The translations under genes and the position numbers were made by a program. A stretch of 59,798 nucleotides of DNA from Bondarzewia mesenterica (taxonomy: Eukaryota > Basidiomycota > Agaricomycetes > Russulales > Bondarzewiaceae): positions 1-59,798 of the forward strand of contig SGPL01000130.1 of NCBI GenBank assembly GCA_004802705.1, written 5' to 3'. The notes beneath the pieces are model-generated. The model was not told the origin of the DNA. It did not search any database and was given only the letters and a program-made list of their open reading frames with translations. This document shows, one piece after another, positions 1-12,505 of this stretch (positions are counted from its first letter, which is position 1; the number at the start of each line of letters is the position of its first letter).

Positions 1-535
1 ATGAGAAGTTGTGCAACTTCAGCGTGCCACGAGGGCGCGCACCCGCGCAGCGTGGACGTCCGTGCTAAGTGATTGGGAATCGAATGTATATCAGCGCTGC
101 TCCTTAGTATTTCATGTAGATGAAAAAAATGTCTCAATCATTGATGATATTGATGTTCTCGCCGACCCCTGCTTTCCTCTGTTACGCGTGAGACAGTGAC
201 CATCACGGGCCTAGGAACAGGTGTTGCCCGGAGGGCCGTGTATGTAAGGTGTAGGAGTTACCTATGGACCTCCATCCTGTCAATTACTTACGGACATTCA
301 AATTGGCCGTGCTCTTGTGGCCGCGCGTTCCTGAGGTCGATGATGCACTTTGACAGCCTGGGATTTGGAATAATCATACATATATCATGTATTTGATGCT
401 GCGGCAGTACTGACTTGGCCGCCGTGTCCATCCGACTCCACCCTCTCATACACCTCAGCACTTTTACACTGTGGACAGTTGAACCGGGCTTGTACTGCTG
501 CTCACAGTGCACGATCTTGTTCTGAACGAGAAGCC
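1..535. other. Left-end sequence, no gene recognised
   Basis: Only short, low-quality open frames on both strands. It presumably holds the promoter of the gene starting at 536. An in-frame ATG at 479 could extend that gene by 19 residues, but the extension has no recognisable content. Confidence 0.4.
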
Positions 536-3500
536 ATGTCTCTGAAAGTTATCAAGACCCGATCAACGGGGGGCAAGAGTTTTCTTGATCTTGCCGCTCT
601 CACTGCAAAGATTGCCGCAGATGTAACCAGTCTGGTCCAATTTCCGCCTACTTCAGCAGCTGCATCCATACTACTGACGATACTGGAGACCCTCCAGGTA
701 GGTGGAGTTTGTAATGTCTCAGGTTGCCACTATCTCACCAGTGGACAGAGCATAAAATCCAATCGGGAGGATTGCTTCGGTCTGGCACGTCGCGCTGCCC
801 GCTTACTGATTGATCTTGGGCGTAGGATGGACGGTAAATGGGACAATGCACCTCCAGCGCTTTTGGCCAATATCTACGAATTTGAAAGGTATGATATTGA
901 TGCTCATTTATCTCCATTTGTCCAGGCTGTTCATGAAGGCATCCGGAGGACCTTGACATCCATTCGTGAATTTATGCTGCAAGCGGCTCAAGTAAAATGG
1001 ATAGATCGTCTGATATCGAAATCCAGCATCGAAGCTGCCATTATTGAATACAAACAACAACTCGAAGAAGCCTCTCATTCTTTCCAGGTTCGGTTTGTAT
1101 CGTCACTAAAAAGGGATTCTTGCAATGATGGGCTGCATTGCACAGATAGCGTCTCTGATAGAAATTCAGTACAACATCTGGAATCTGCGAAGCACTTCTT
1201 CCAATGTCCGTATTGCAGAAATCGTCCAAATGCCTGGTACATCAGATAAGGGTCTCTCGGGTGCCTCACCATACGTCGCTGAGGAGATTTTGGGACTTTC
1301 TCTGGAAGAAGAATCGTCTCTCCCGGCAAATGCTCCACATCTGTCTATTGCTCAAGGAAAAAGTGAAGATTTCACGGCGGATGTGGTCATCCGTGATCAC
1401 GGCGATACTAGTCCAATCATAAAGTCTTCTTTAAACCAACCGACGCTGCCTGACGAAGTGGAAGCGTTCCTCGGCCAAGATTCAGAAACTCATGATGAAT
1501 ACGGGGTATGATTGTCAAGCACTTGTATAATTTGATTCTCTGGACTAACTCATGAACCTCCAGTTTCGCAGGTATCACCAGTCTGAGGTCATCCTTCGAA
1601 AGCCGAACAAAAAAGCGCAAGGCTGGTTTGCTGGAACAACACATGCTGACGCGGGTGGTCGACAAATGACGATTAAGCGGTACGATGGACCTAAACGCGA
1701 GGCCCTCAGAGTAAGCTTAACGCTGTGTTTTCTGCTGTATTCGCCTAATGTGAACGTATACGTTATTGAAGCAATGGATGAACGACGTTAAGACGTTGCG
1801 CAATCTCTAGTGCGTACCCGTGCTTTATTCCTCCTGTGGCAGGAATGATGATTTTATTGTGTCTGTGCAGTCATGAGAATCTTCCACAGATTATGGGATA
1901 CTCTGATGGGAAGGCATCCGTTCCTTTCATCCTCATGGCCAAAGGTAGCGAATCTTGTTCCTCTCTTTCTCTCTTCATCTGTGCCCTAATCTCGTAATAA
2001 GTGTCATCGCAGGATATCAATGACTATGTCCTGAAAGCGCTGAAAACACAGACACTTGCATCCTCAGCGAGAACGGTCTTGAAAATTGTATGTCCTATTG
2101 ACTGCAGAGTACTCCCAATGCTGATATCTTCTTGGCAGTACCGCGATATAACTGTGTGTATCGTGTTGCTTTAATTCTTGTCACGCAACTTACCTTCGTA
2201 ACAGTCCGCAGCACTTCATGTCCAACAGCAGTTATCGCTGGACAACAGTCAATTACAAAATTTTATAGAGGTTAATTTTCTCTCTAGCGATATATCACCT
2301 TTTACTGACTTTTCCACAGGATGCAACCTACACAGTTGGTAGCGAGAAAGACGTCATTCTTGGTTTACCGCCTCCCAAACCAGGAAGCTGGCACACATAT
2401 CGTAGTTACAATCTGACCGAATCTCTGGTAGATCGCGCAATGAAGGTGGGTGAGATCCTGGACAACGACGAGGCTGTACTGTCACTCACGCATTATTCTA
2501 TATCAACTCAGTATCTGGCAAACATGGACGACAAGGGCTCATTCATTTCACGCCCTAGCGATAGTACAGCGACAGTACGAGTGTGTCACGCTTACCCATC
2601 TACTTCCTTTATAAATCTGATCGTCTCTCTTGTCACGAAGAAAGCACAACAGCTGCAAGGCTTAGTCCGATCGCTTCTTCCCAAAGCCTCCGATGACCCA
2701 AGTCTTCACCCAAGCATCGATGACCTCCTTGATGAGGACGAAGAACCCACATCCATCTCTGTCCTTCGAAATCTCAGTCTGTCACAAAAAGCGCATGGGC
2801 AGCAGTGGATGTCGCGTGCACCCGTTGGGAAAAACGGGATTGGTGACTTCGGCTACATCCCTGGTGGAGGGACGTTTGAGGAGTTCGAGAAGCTCGGAAA
2901 TGTTTTTGAGCTGGAGCCTGCATCCTTTTCTTCCATGCTTGAGCTCACTGGCTCGCAGATACAATGGAAAAACGGGTTCACGGACCGACAAGCTGTCAAC
3001 CCTTACGTGCTTCCTGGAGGACTAGAGGGGTACGTCGATGCTCAACGCAGTCAGTTTGTCTTTCTGACTCGATAATAATTAAGATGGCCTATCCCTGTTC
3101 TCCCACGGGCTGATGTTTCAGTTGATACCGTGCGACGCGCATGCATGGAGTCCGTCAACGATGCTTGGCAGTATTTACTGCGAAATGCGCGTTCAATTGC
3201 CGACAGGCATGGCATAAAACCATACAACCTCGTGTTGAGTATGTACTTTGTATTCATCATTTCTTCTACTGACTCCGGAGTTCAGTAACTCAAACCATCC
3301 TTCAACAAAGCTACAAAGTCAAAGATTTTAATCCTCCACCACTACCACTACCTGGTCAAGGGTTCCAGAACCATGGTTTCAACAACGGCGGATTCCAGAG
3401 CCGTTCACCTTTTGGCAACTCGCCGCAAAATGCTCCCTCATTCGGACGTATTGGATTTAATCAAGGACCACCGATACCTCAAATCGTGTATCTCTTTACG

Positions 3501-3737
3501 TCCGCGAAACCCGACCACGAAGCTTATTGGACGGACGATCCTATGGGAAAACCCCGCCCGCCCGCCGTTAGGTCGACAAATTGGCATTACAGCGGTTCTT
3601 CGGGATGGTGAGTTCCACATCCGTCATTTCTTCTGCTGTAGTCGATCTCTGAGTGTCATGATTGTTGCAGGCCCACAACGGATGTCAGCTATATCCAATT
3701 GGACGCAGAGGATTTCGCTGACGAGTACAGCGATTGA
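536..3737 (+). CDS. MLKL-like four-helix-bundle plus pseudokinase protein
   Basis: The protein is built from about ten or more exons. The N-terminal part (about 536-1087, with an intron at 698-748) is helical and carries NREDCFGLARRAARLL, the pattern I know from the MLKL-NTD-like four-helix bundles of basidiomycete proteins. After a linker comes a kinase-like N-lobe: MTIKRYDGPKREALR (beta3 lysine and alphaC-like glutamate), then YHENLPQIMGYSDG and FILM (beta4 to hinge). The HRD and DFG motifs are not visible; where the catalytic loop should be it reads LSLDNSQLQNFIEDATY, so I call it a pseudokinase. The C-terminal half is acidic and low-complexity with a G/N/F/P-rich stretch, ending ...ADEYSD. 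One junction (1944 to 2013) does not join in phase with a normal GT donor. By analogy it may be an adaptor or membrane-active signalling protein; this is inference. It ends 41 bp from the end of the convergent next gene. Confidence 0.75.
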
Positions 3738-3778
3738 TTTCGGTTTATTGAAAATTTTCGGAATGCATCACTTCTTCT

Positions 3779-6090
3779 TCAGCTCCAACATTCTTCCATC
3801 AATCTCCCGTCTTTCTCCATCCTGCTCACGAAGACTCTGGCTTCTTCCTCCCCCATCCCACCCTCCGACTGCGCTGCTTTGATGATGGCACCTCTAACAC
3901 CTGCCGGCATCTTGTTTGCAGACCTATACCTATGTATCAACAACTCATCGACATCGCCAAGTCGAAGGAGTTTAAATCCGGTAGACTTAGAAGACGCACC
4001 CAGAGATGTATACCCATGCTTTCTGCTTATCCACGAGTTCCCAAATTCTGGTTTTATCCTCTACGATGAGATCCTGGACATAAGTCTTCTTAATTCCCTC
4101 TGGTCCATCTCGCGAACACGCCACGCGATATGTCAAGTCCCCTTGCGCGGCGTAAGCTGTCCACTCGCTGTGGTAGTGTTGGTCCTTCAAGGAAGACCGG
4201 CAGCCAAAATATAGCGTGTTGACTATTTACGAGTTATCCATCAACCAGTTGCCGGGTGATGTGAGCTGGAAACGGCATACGTTGAGAACCAATGTGAATC
4301 CGCTTTTCAATCAGGGCTCGCATCGGGGCTACACCTGTACCAGGGCCTACACAGATGACGGGAGTCTTAGGATCATCAGGAAGTGATAGTAGGCCACTTT
4401 GTAACCCGATACGTAGTGTGTCACCTAGCAGGAGCATTTAGATGAAAAACGATCAAAGGGAATGGAAAGAGCGAACCGCAGCGCAGCGAAGCCAAAAAGG
4501 CTGTACAAACTCCACGTCGAGGTATTTTCAGTTTCGTTCGATACTGCACAATGGCAACGCACATATGGATTTCATGAGGGTGCCGCTGGAGGAGTCAAAC
4601 TGAAATCAGGAACACTTCTTCCAAAACCAAGGGTAAGTCAGAACTCACAGCCAGAGAGCTTGCAATGGAAAATTGACGGGGTCGTAAGGGAGGGAACAGA
4701 TCAAAAATGTAGTTTTTGGGGATTCTGACATGCCGGAATTCTTCCAGAACTTCGCGAATGGTACGTCGGACGCGTTGACAATACTCATAGAGCTCGTCCT
4801 GGCATGTCATTTGAACCGATTGTCACCTTTATCAACTGCAATGTGAAACTCACAGCTCCTTCCTCAGATACGAATTCGCTCAGCTTCTCTTTCTCTCGTT
4901 CGTCAGAGGTGAAATGCTGAAGGAGGTTGAAAAATGACCGTCTTGGGACGGCATTGATGTCCAAATAACGGGTAAATATGGCTCGGATAGTCAGTATTGA
5001 CGGGAGGTGGTCAGGCAAGGTTTGATCTGATATTGATGTAGCAGGTTGAGTGACGATCTCGTGTATAGGAGCGAGACAGAGAGATCACCATCTACCGCTC
5101 GTTCTATTCGGATGGGATCGTCCGCGATGTTTCCCCATCCGACAATAGTAAGAAAGGCATCTACATCATCGGGCATGGCCTCAGGATGGATGACCGCAAC
5201 ATCTCCAGGTTCATATCTACGAAAACTTAGCATGAAAATTGCAATGTCCATGAGCAACGCACGATATATCATCGTTGCAGTAAAGTTCTATATGGCGAAC
5301 ATCCTGGTACCAGTCCCGGGCAGTGATACGGTCACTGCGTGTCACTTTAGCAGTGTGGTACTGCCGGTCAGTCACTAACGGGTCATTATCTGTACTGATT
5401 GTCTCGCCAGTGGCTTCGTGCAGAACAACTCGGGGAGGAGGCAAGCTGTCGTCCGGCAGCACTTTTAGCCCAGGGGGCAAGGGGTAGAGGTCAAGGAGAG
5501 CCTCGGTAAGCTTTCTCATCCACGGATACAGAGCACCATCTATCCTGTTCTCATGAAGAAATCTTGATTAACTCAATCCGACAAATGAAGAACGGCGCAT
5601 ACCCAAGAGGATGTTGATCATCCCCTTCTCCTCGAGGACATATCTCTGCTGCGCCTAGGCTTTTCAGACGTCGGTCCAGCTTCTTCGCAGGCCAACAGAA
5701 CTTCTCATAGGCTGTATCACCTAGGCCAAAAACGGCATACTCAAGGTCCTCGAATAAATCTGGGGGCAGGTCTGACCGAAGCAACATATTCCACAAAGGT
5801 GTCATGGAACGTGGCTCCTTTCCCGTGCCCGTGGTTGATACCACAAAAATTATGAGATGCTCAGAGACTATATCAGACTATGAACAGAATATAAACCAAA
5901 TTTTGGAGAAGATTGCAAAGGGGCTCACGAGTGGGTACGCGTCCATGCTCACGACGCGACACTTGAAGTGAATTCTTCGACAATGAATAGCAATGCGATC
6001 TGCAGCATCTTGCGCATGACCTGTCTCCGTAGCATATAAAATTGTGAGGATGCGTGTTGGATGTGCGCCGGAGTCGACGGGAAGAGCCAT
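3779..6090 (-). CDS. TAH18: NADPH-dependent diflavin oxidoreductase 1 (TAH18/NDOR1)
   Basis: Cytosolic reductase that passes electrons from NADPH through FAD and FMN to Dre2 for cytosolic iron-sulfur cluster assembly. Read from the complement: an N-terminal flavodoxin domain (ILTILYATETGHAQDAADRI, then VVSTTGTG and VFGLGDTAYEKF), a connecting FAD domain (YEPGDVAVIHP; RPRQFSIASS), an NADPH-binding domain (VICVGPGTGVAPMRALIEKR; LYFGCRS) and the family's C-terminal KAWVYISG...SNKMP followed by a helical tail ending EECWS. Several introns break it. I chose the methionine at 6090, which starts about 14 residues before the flavodoxin strand; an in-frame ATG at 6150 would add 20 residues. It is divergent from the next gene across 185 bp, probably a shared promoter. 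Confidence 0.93.
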
Positions 6091-6275
6091 GAGCAATTCA
6101 ACTGACTCGAAGTCGTCGTGGTTATCAGATAAGTAAAACTGGCCAACCAATCTAAGCGCCGGTGCCGAGCGCTGTATGCTCGTTCACTCTGTCACTCTCC
6201 CGCGGCCATGTTATACAGTACATGAGACGGCCAGCCCACTTACACATGTTGCATTGACAATTGATTTGTTCAACC

Positions 6276-7451
6276 ATGCCCTCGTTACCATGGTCCGTTC
6301 CAAAATCCTCTCAGAAATCCACACAAAATAAAGCGGATCTTTTGGAGAAGTTACGCGCTGAGCTGCGGACGGTCCCAGCAGAAACTCTCGCAATCGCAGC
6401 TTTCGTTCTCGGCTCAGCTTCTGCTCTTGCAGTATCCGCGACGTACAAACGTTTTTTCAACCGCATACCCAATGTCGAGTGGATTACCCCGAATATAATG
6501 GCGAGAAGGAGGTGGATAAAGGGCGTTGTGACAAGGTGTGTGTGGAAATGCCTCTCGTGAGATTCAAACAATGATTCGGCTCATAGCGTTGGCGATGCAG
6601 ATAATTTTCGATTGTATCATATGCCAGGGTTCGGATGGAAGTGGCCACTGAAATTCAGACGAGTCCCTCCAACTGGCAAAGGTGATTAATCTGCTTTTAG
6701 AATACATCTCCGCCTGACGGAATTAGAGCTCAAGGACCAGACAATCCACATCCGGTTGGCTGGAGTTGACGCTCCTGAGGTGATTAAACTCGCCATTGCC
6801 TATGAGAATTTTAGTGAATTCGATCGTGTACAGAGTGCACATTTTGGCCGTCCTGCTCAGCCTTACGCGGATGATGCGTTGCAATGGCTCAAGTCTAACG
6901 CTGAAGGAAAGATAGTATACTGTCAACTCATTCGCAAAGATCAATATGGTCGCATAGTAAGTATATAAATTGCTCCACTTTACCTCCCGGCATCTCATTC
7001 CTTATCTGCCTTGGATTACAGGTCGCCATTCCTCTCCTGGCTCCTCGAATCCTTCCTGGCTTCCTGGCTTCCGGAAAATTCCTCTCCATCGAAATGCTAC
7101 GCGCGGGCTGGGTCGAGGTGTATGAGCAGGCTGGCGCAGAATATGGGAAATGGGGGAAGGACGAGTTTCTGCGCATTCAGGCAGAAGCACAGTAAGTCAC
7201 AATACACTTCCCTATGTACCCTGTAACACGAATTTTCTGATTTCAACCTCTGATCCGTCTATAGGGCAGCCCGCCGTGGCATATGGAGTTCAGGTATTAG
7301 TGGCGAGTCGGCGGCTGAGTACAAGCGCCGATATCGGGAGGGAGATGCTGGTCAGAATACAGTCGTACCTCAGCTGCTTGCTCCCCGGAAAAGAAGGGAA
7401 AAGAAGGGGGGTGCTTTTGCTCGATTGCTCAAGGGAGTGCTAGGCTCATGA
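6276..7451 (+). CDS. LCL3: LCL3-type staphylococcal-nuclease-domain endonuclease, membrane anchored
   Basis: Fungal LCL3 proteins have one N-terminal membrane helix followed by a thermonuclease (SNase) fold and are annotated as mitochondrial membrane endonucleases. Here residues about 29-55 form a hydrophobic helix ([20 protein letters not shown]). The nuclease domain follows: [11 protein letters not shown], then [10 protein letters not shown] (the family's RLxGxDAPE calcium/active-site strand), [26 protein letters not shown], and [19 protein letters not shown]. The basic C-terminal tail ([11 protein letters not shown]) ends at LKGVLGS. At least four introns are needed (near 6536, 6690, 6957 and 7190). 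The start at 6276 gives [12 protein letters not shown]; an in-frame ATG lies five codons upstream. Confidence 0.92.
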
Positions 7452-8280
7452 GTGCAGAGCGAATTCAAGTTGTATTTTGCTCCGTACTTTGAATCTCGCA
7501 CTTCCAACTTTCTTTTCCTGCGACGGCATCTGTCCCACTATTAGCAGGATAATATCTTGGCCTTGGCCTTGATCTGGATGCACTTGCTTCCACTTAAATC
7601 TTGCTATCGAGCTCCCGCGTTTCGTGCATACGATCACCGGTCACCTCTCGCATCATTCTCATTTGTCGTAATACACGTATAGTACATGGGACCTTCTCAA
7701 GCTGGTCTTGAACGAGGTCTGAAACCAGAAAGACCACGATAAGAGGTGCTTTGAGAAGCTATATAACTAGCAAGAATTAACAGAAACAGAGGTGCTCCAT
7801 TTTTAGGTAGCCTAGAAAGAATCATCGTCGAATGCATGACATCGGAGAAAGACTGCATTGAAAGCCGCTCTAAGGTAAGATTGGGAAGTCAGTTGATGCA
7901 CCACTTCACGTCTTCAACGGGCAGCAAGTCAAAGCCCCCTACTCGCTGAACAATCGTGCATCAAAGGCGGCGCGACACAGAGAATGAAAAACTCTGCGGA
8001 ATGGCCAGTCTCCGATACAGTGCAACGACCGAGCGAGGAAGGGGTGTAGCGCTCGTTCGCTCGTCAAGAAACGCAGCCGTAACAGGAAGCAAAACAAGAC
8101 GATCGAAATCCATGCGTATGTGAGAAAGTTGTGTGGTACTCGAACGCTCGACGACCAGCACTTTTTCAATGGCAATATCGTACCACGATCGGGAGAAGAA
8201 CGCCTTTGGACATATTCATTCCATGACTGCACAAATAAAAAGGGCGAGCACAGTACCTTCAAGAGGGTAAGGATCTGACT
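7452..8280. other. Intergenic, no gene recognised
   Basis: Holds the 3' end of the LCL3-type gene. A complement-strand open stretch at 7939-8262 has no domain I recognise, and its composition does not argue for coding. Confidence 0.4.
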
Positions 8281-8791
8281 TCAGGTGCCACTTGAAAGAG
8301 ACGAAAAACCCACTGCTCTCGGAGCCCCTGCATGTATGCCCTATAGGCAATACGAAATTCAGTCGCTTGGAAAAGCTGAGGAGTCACATGAAGCTGCATG
8401 ATCCAAATCATCGTGTTGGGCGCTTAGCGACTATAGCGGCAATGCGTGGAGGAGTTGAACGGGACGGTCGGAAAGGACTGGTCAGAGATGCGGAGCGTGT
8501 CAAGCGATGGGGGTCGACAATCTACAGCAGTATTAATACTGTCTGGTGTGAGAATGTACTTGTCTCTAAATAGCATGCGCAGTGACGGAGAAGCCGAGTA
8601 CTACTAGTAGTAGTACTCGGGCGAGAAGGCCTTCCGGCGACTTTTCGGTCGGAACCTTTTTGCAATTGGCTGCTCGAGTGCAGTGCAGCGGCCACTACTT
8701 AAAACTGAAATCGACGAAAGCTATTGAAGAGTTCAAAAGCTTGGGTTCTTCCGGTCAACTATCACATTCCTGTGCAAGTTACATCAGATGA
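8281..8791 (+). pseudogene. Possible decayed C2H2 zinc-finger fragment
   Basis: One frame reads LHVCPIGNTKFSRLEKLRSH then MKLH. This has the spacing of a C2H2 finger (Cys, Phe, Leu, His-x3-His), but the second cysteine is replaced (C-P-I-G), and no neighbouring fingers or clear gene structure are seen. Downstream frames soon lose protein-like character. It may be a remnant of a transcription-factor gene or chance. A perfect short inverted repeat lies at 8594-8620. Confidence 0.25.
8594..8620. repeat. Perfect 11-bp inverted repeat with 5-nt loop
   Basis: The arms ccgagtactac and gtagtactcgg flank tagta. It could form a small hairpin or a dimer site; no function is assigned. Confidence 0.7.
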
Positions 8792-8878
8792 TCCATCCCC
8801 TACCAACATCGATGCATACGTACTTATCTTACATGCATAACGGTGTCTTAATTTCTCTTGACCTTCGAGTCGACGGCT

Positions 8879-10585
8879 TCAAAGCTGTATGACGGCCCGC
8901 CCAACGAGAGTCCCTTCAACCATTTCCTTGAACACCCTAATCATCAAGTGATAGATGGATGCATGGGCGTTTAAATTCGTGAGCAAAATGGAGAAAGCAA
9001 ATACGCACTCGTTGACGTCTTCCAGCTTTCGAAGATGGCTATGTACCTTGACTTTTCCGCGAGCGACGAGGTCAAGGGCTTCGAACGCATCCTGCTGGTT
9101 CCTGCATGAACATAAGTCTGTCAGTCGACTGTAATGTTTACCTGTGATTAGTTCCTGCGGACGAACCCTACGAGAGAGCCAACGAGGCGCAGGCTCTGTA
9201 AACAGAAAGTTGAATATCGAGATAGATTGGACTGTAAATTCTTAAATTTGTCTTTTGAGTGCTTCCCACCTTCGAGACCACCAGGTTAACGCTCACGCTC
9301 CACCCTTCAGCGGGTATGCCGATGGCGACGAGCGTGCCGACAGGACGGAGATACATCAGGGCGTCTGTATACGCATTCAACTGCAAACACCAGAGCGGAA
9401 GTCAGTATTATTTACCCAAATCGCCGCCATACACACTTTACATATCATGGCAGAATGCAGTGGGTTGAAGGTCAAGGATCAATTAAAACCGCACGTACTG
9501 AGGGGGGAGTGACCAACGCAGCGTGCGCGCCGATGCCATCGCATGCGGCGACGACATCCTTGACGAGGTCTGTGCTCTCTATGAAGTCGATCCATTTCTC
9601 GGCACCCAACGCCAGGCACAATTTCTTCTTGTCTGCGCCGGAATCTTCGACGTTGAGAGTCACAAGTAAGGTGCGAGCGTCTTATATTAGGTGATTAGAG
9701 GAGCGAATGACCTATTGCGACAACACGAAGGCCCATAGCCACTGCGTATTGAATGGCTGCGATAATTTGTATGAATGAAGATACGAATGCGAAGAGATGA
9801 ATAAGAAAAATATACCGAGATGCCCTAGTCCACCACCCGCTCCAGGAATCACAATCCAGTTCCCGACAGTCGCGTTGCTATGCTTGAGCCCTCCATAAAC
9901 TGTCAGCCCCTTTGATCAAGGAAGGAATCAGACGTCCAACGAGTAGCAGAAGAGAAACAGAAGACAAAACATACAGCGCATAGAATGGGCGCTGCGTCCT
10001 GGCTTTTCATGGCGTCTGGGATGGGAACGACATGATCCATCCACGCGACCTAGTGGAGACTGTAAGGAAGTACCTGTGTGGGTGCTACGGAGGTTTACAT
10101 ACCATATATTCGCAGAACGTCCCATTGACGGTATGACCCGAGATCCTGCGCTCCAAGCACGCTATTCCAGAGTCAGATGACCTGATAGACTGGCGGCACG
10201 GATAGAGCTACGGACCAGGCTCGAAACCATTCCTACACACCTCGCACCGTCCACATGCATCAGCCAGCCACTTGATCCCCACTCGTGACCCCACCTTGAT
10301 TGCGCTCATTCCAATGCCCTCATGAGCTCCACGTCCCAAGGCAACGACGTACCCCACCCCTTCGTGTCCGACAACGAAAGGAGGAAGCGAGGTCCATTCT
10401 CCCGTTGCGATATGTATGTCTGAGTGACATATTCCAGAGTGGGAAATACGAACGAGGCATTGATTCGGCAGAAGTGTGTCAGGCTGCGGCACTGGGTAGT
10501 CTGTTTGGATATGGAGGTGGGGAGGGCTGGAGGGTGTCGTTAGGACGGCAGCTCTTTGGGTTTGGGGGATGGATTCGGAGGACAT
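8879..10585 (-). CDS. Zinc-dependent medium-chain alcohol dehydrogenase (ADH1/ADH3 type)
   Basis: Interconverts alcohols and aldehydes with NAD(H), probably in the cytosol. From the complement start at 10585: SHSGICHSDIHIATGEW (catalytic-zinc Cys), VVGHEGVGYVVALG (catalytic His and Glu), then the structural-zinc lobe CGRCEVCRNGFEP with the fourth Cys just past an intron (ACLERRISGHTVNGTFCEYM). The Rossmann fold follows with the GAGGGLGHLAIQYA turn, then DSGADKKKLCLALGAEKWID, PVGTLVAIGIPA, and the C-terminal ARGKVKVHSHLRKLEDVNEVFKEM ending GRAVIQL. Six or more introns. Size fits the roughly 350-residue family. It is divergent from the decarboxylase-like gene at 11141. Confidence 0.93.
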
Positions 10586-11140
10586 GTCGAATTCTCCTTG
10601 CTCGAGATGTGAGGATTCGAAAAGTCGAGTGCTGAGCAGTAGGGTGTTATATAGTTTATCAGTGTCCTCGGAGAAAACCTGAGTGGGAGCTCGATATCAA
10701 TCCTGGTCATGTGTCAAACCAAAGGAGTTCCGGACGGGAGTTTCAAAGAATACTAGAGTTAAACGAAAGAAATTCCAGTAATTTTTTTTAAAACGGTAGA
10801 TAAAGAAATGAAATACGAGCCTTAACATGTGAGATAGATACACTTGAGGGTGTGCATGAGCTGCGCTATATTTGAGGCCTTGAGGTTCAACAATGGTGGA
10901 CGTAAAAGGCAAGTCCTGTGGATGAAGACCCGTTTACGTTATCAGAATATCGTCACTTCCCGACGGCTACACCGTTATCGCAACCCCGAGTTGTGTACAA
11001 ACTCACCTCAGACCTACTTACTAGAGAGATCCTGAGTGTTTGTTACTTCGGGTCGCCATGCCTCGACTCAGCCGTCATGTGCGCTGTAAGCGCAATACTT
11101 ATACCTGAGCACTTGGTACCTTTGGGAACCTGTACACGTC
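10586..11140. promoter_or_regulatory. Divergent intergenic region between ADH and decarboxylase-like genes
   Basis: 555 bp between two divergent start codons, so it must hold both promoters. The ADH side has a tatatagttt stretch near 10650. No other gene is visible. Confidence 0.45.
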
Positions 11141-12140
11141 ATGAACCCATTTGTTCCTCCTGCACCTTCACCTTCGGTCCAAGGTTCAGAACCCCCTCCA
11201 GATGTACCTATCTCTATCCCGCCATGGACTCTCAAAGTCCAATCCTATTTGTTCCTCTACAAACTGAGCAAATTGACATCGCCTCCGACGGATTCACAGT
11301 TCAACCCAAATAACACAGCCGAAATTCTTCAAGGCCTTCCGGAGGGTTCCTACCACCCCTTCGAAGAGATCCACCCTTCTGCTCTCCAGCTTGTGGATGG
11401 CAAGCCGCAATGGCAAGGCGGTTTAGCCACGGTCGCAATTGTGCGATATAACGAGTCGCCCGTCGGCCCATACGACGAGCTGATTTTTATTCCGGGTTCG
11501 TTCAAAGACCCGCACACTAAACGTGCAACCGGGCGCGTTACGACAATCTTCGTGAGCACTCCGCAGAGCGTTTGGAATGGGCGGAGAAACTGGAGTACGT
11601 TATAGGAGTCTGAGCTAAATTTGATGGCTAACCGCATCGGTTTCCTCCATTCTTCCCACAGACATTCAGAAGCACCTCGCTCGTTTCGAATGGGCGCCCA
11701 ACGGCTCATCCTCGACGCTTAAAGTATACCACCCATCCACCACTTCCCTGCCTCTCTCCAGCACGAAAGCCTTCTTCTCTGCCGTCATTACTGAGTCTTG
11801 GCTCCCCTCCCTCCCAATCAACACTGCCGTCTTCCGCTCCTCTGGACAAATCCAACCCCCCCTCCTCCCCACACGCTACCCCGCAGACTCTCCTTTAAGG
11901 GAATCCGCCATCGGGACAGACGATCCGGCACACGGCAGGGATACACCGTGGCTGCAGAATTTTCAGACCCAGAAGGGCTGGGTCAAGCTCGCATATGTCG
12001 CGGGTGTAGAGGGCAGCGAGGGCGTTCTGGGTGACGGTATCGGGTATCCGAAGTGCAAGCCTTGGAGGGTTGGGTTCAGATTTGACGGGGTACTACAGTT
12101 CGCCGAGGCTCACGAGGTGGGACGGGCAAAACGGGATTGA
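11141..12140 (+). CDS. Acetoacetate-decarboxylase-like beta-barrel protein
   Basis: Two exons with one intron at about 11594-11661. The first half has the fold's landmark strands: PPWTLKVQSYLFLYKL, LPEGSYHPFEE, GGLATVAIVRYNESPVGPYD then ELIFIPGSF. The second has RVTTIFVSTPQSVWNGRRNW and NIQKHLARFEWAP, and ends with WRVGFRFDGVLQFAE near the C-terminus. These features match a fungal family carrying the acetoacetate decarboxylase-like domain. I do not see a clear catalytic Schiff-base lysine, so actual decarboxylase activity is doubtful and the substrate is unknown. The start at 11141 gives a proline-rich leader (MNPFVPPAPSPS). The final codons after the family's EV end are basic (GRAKRD). Confidence 0.8.
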
Positions 12141-12505
12141 TATGACCGCTTCAACTCCGTGTTTCAAGGAGTCGAAACAAATCCCGTTTTAAATCCTCTT
12201 CATCTGTTGAATGTATCACTGGTAACTGATCTGAACAGAAAAGAACGAGACCTTTCTGAACGCCCAGGGGTACAAGTGAACTCATTCCCATTTTGAGCAA
12301 GTAAAAAAAGAGATATGGAATGAGATTCAGCTTAGCGATATTAACACAACATAGACGGGGAGGGGCAACGAGACCCCCGATGCATTGTCCCTGAAGTAAT
12401 CCACAACATCCGTAATAAAATGGCACAAGACACTTGTACACACAACACGCACGCACACGTACACGAGCCACACTGCGCCAGAATTGCATGAGAAAACAAG
12501 TGTTA
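12141..12505. other. Convergent 3' intergenic region
   Basis: Lies between the ends of the decarboxylase-like gene (+) and the E2 gene (-). It should hold both 3' UTRs; no gene is seen. Confidence 0.5.

Noticed and set aside
888..926. A GT..AG pair that looks like an intron in the first gene
   Set aside because: Only 37 bp long and it breaks the frame; reading through gives a good helical sequence.
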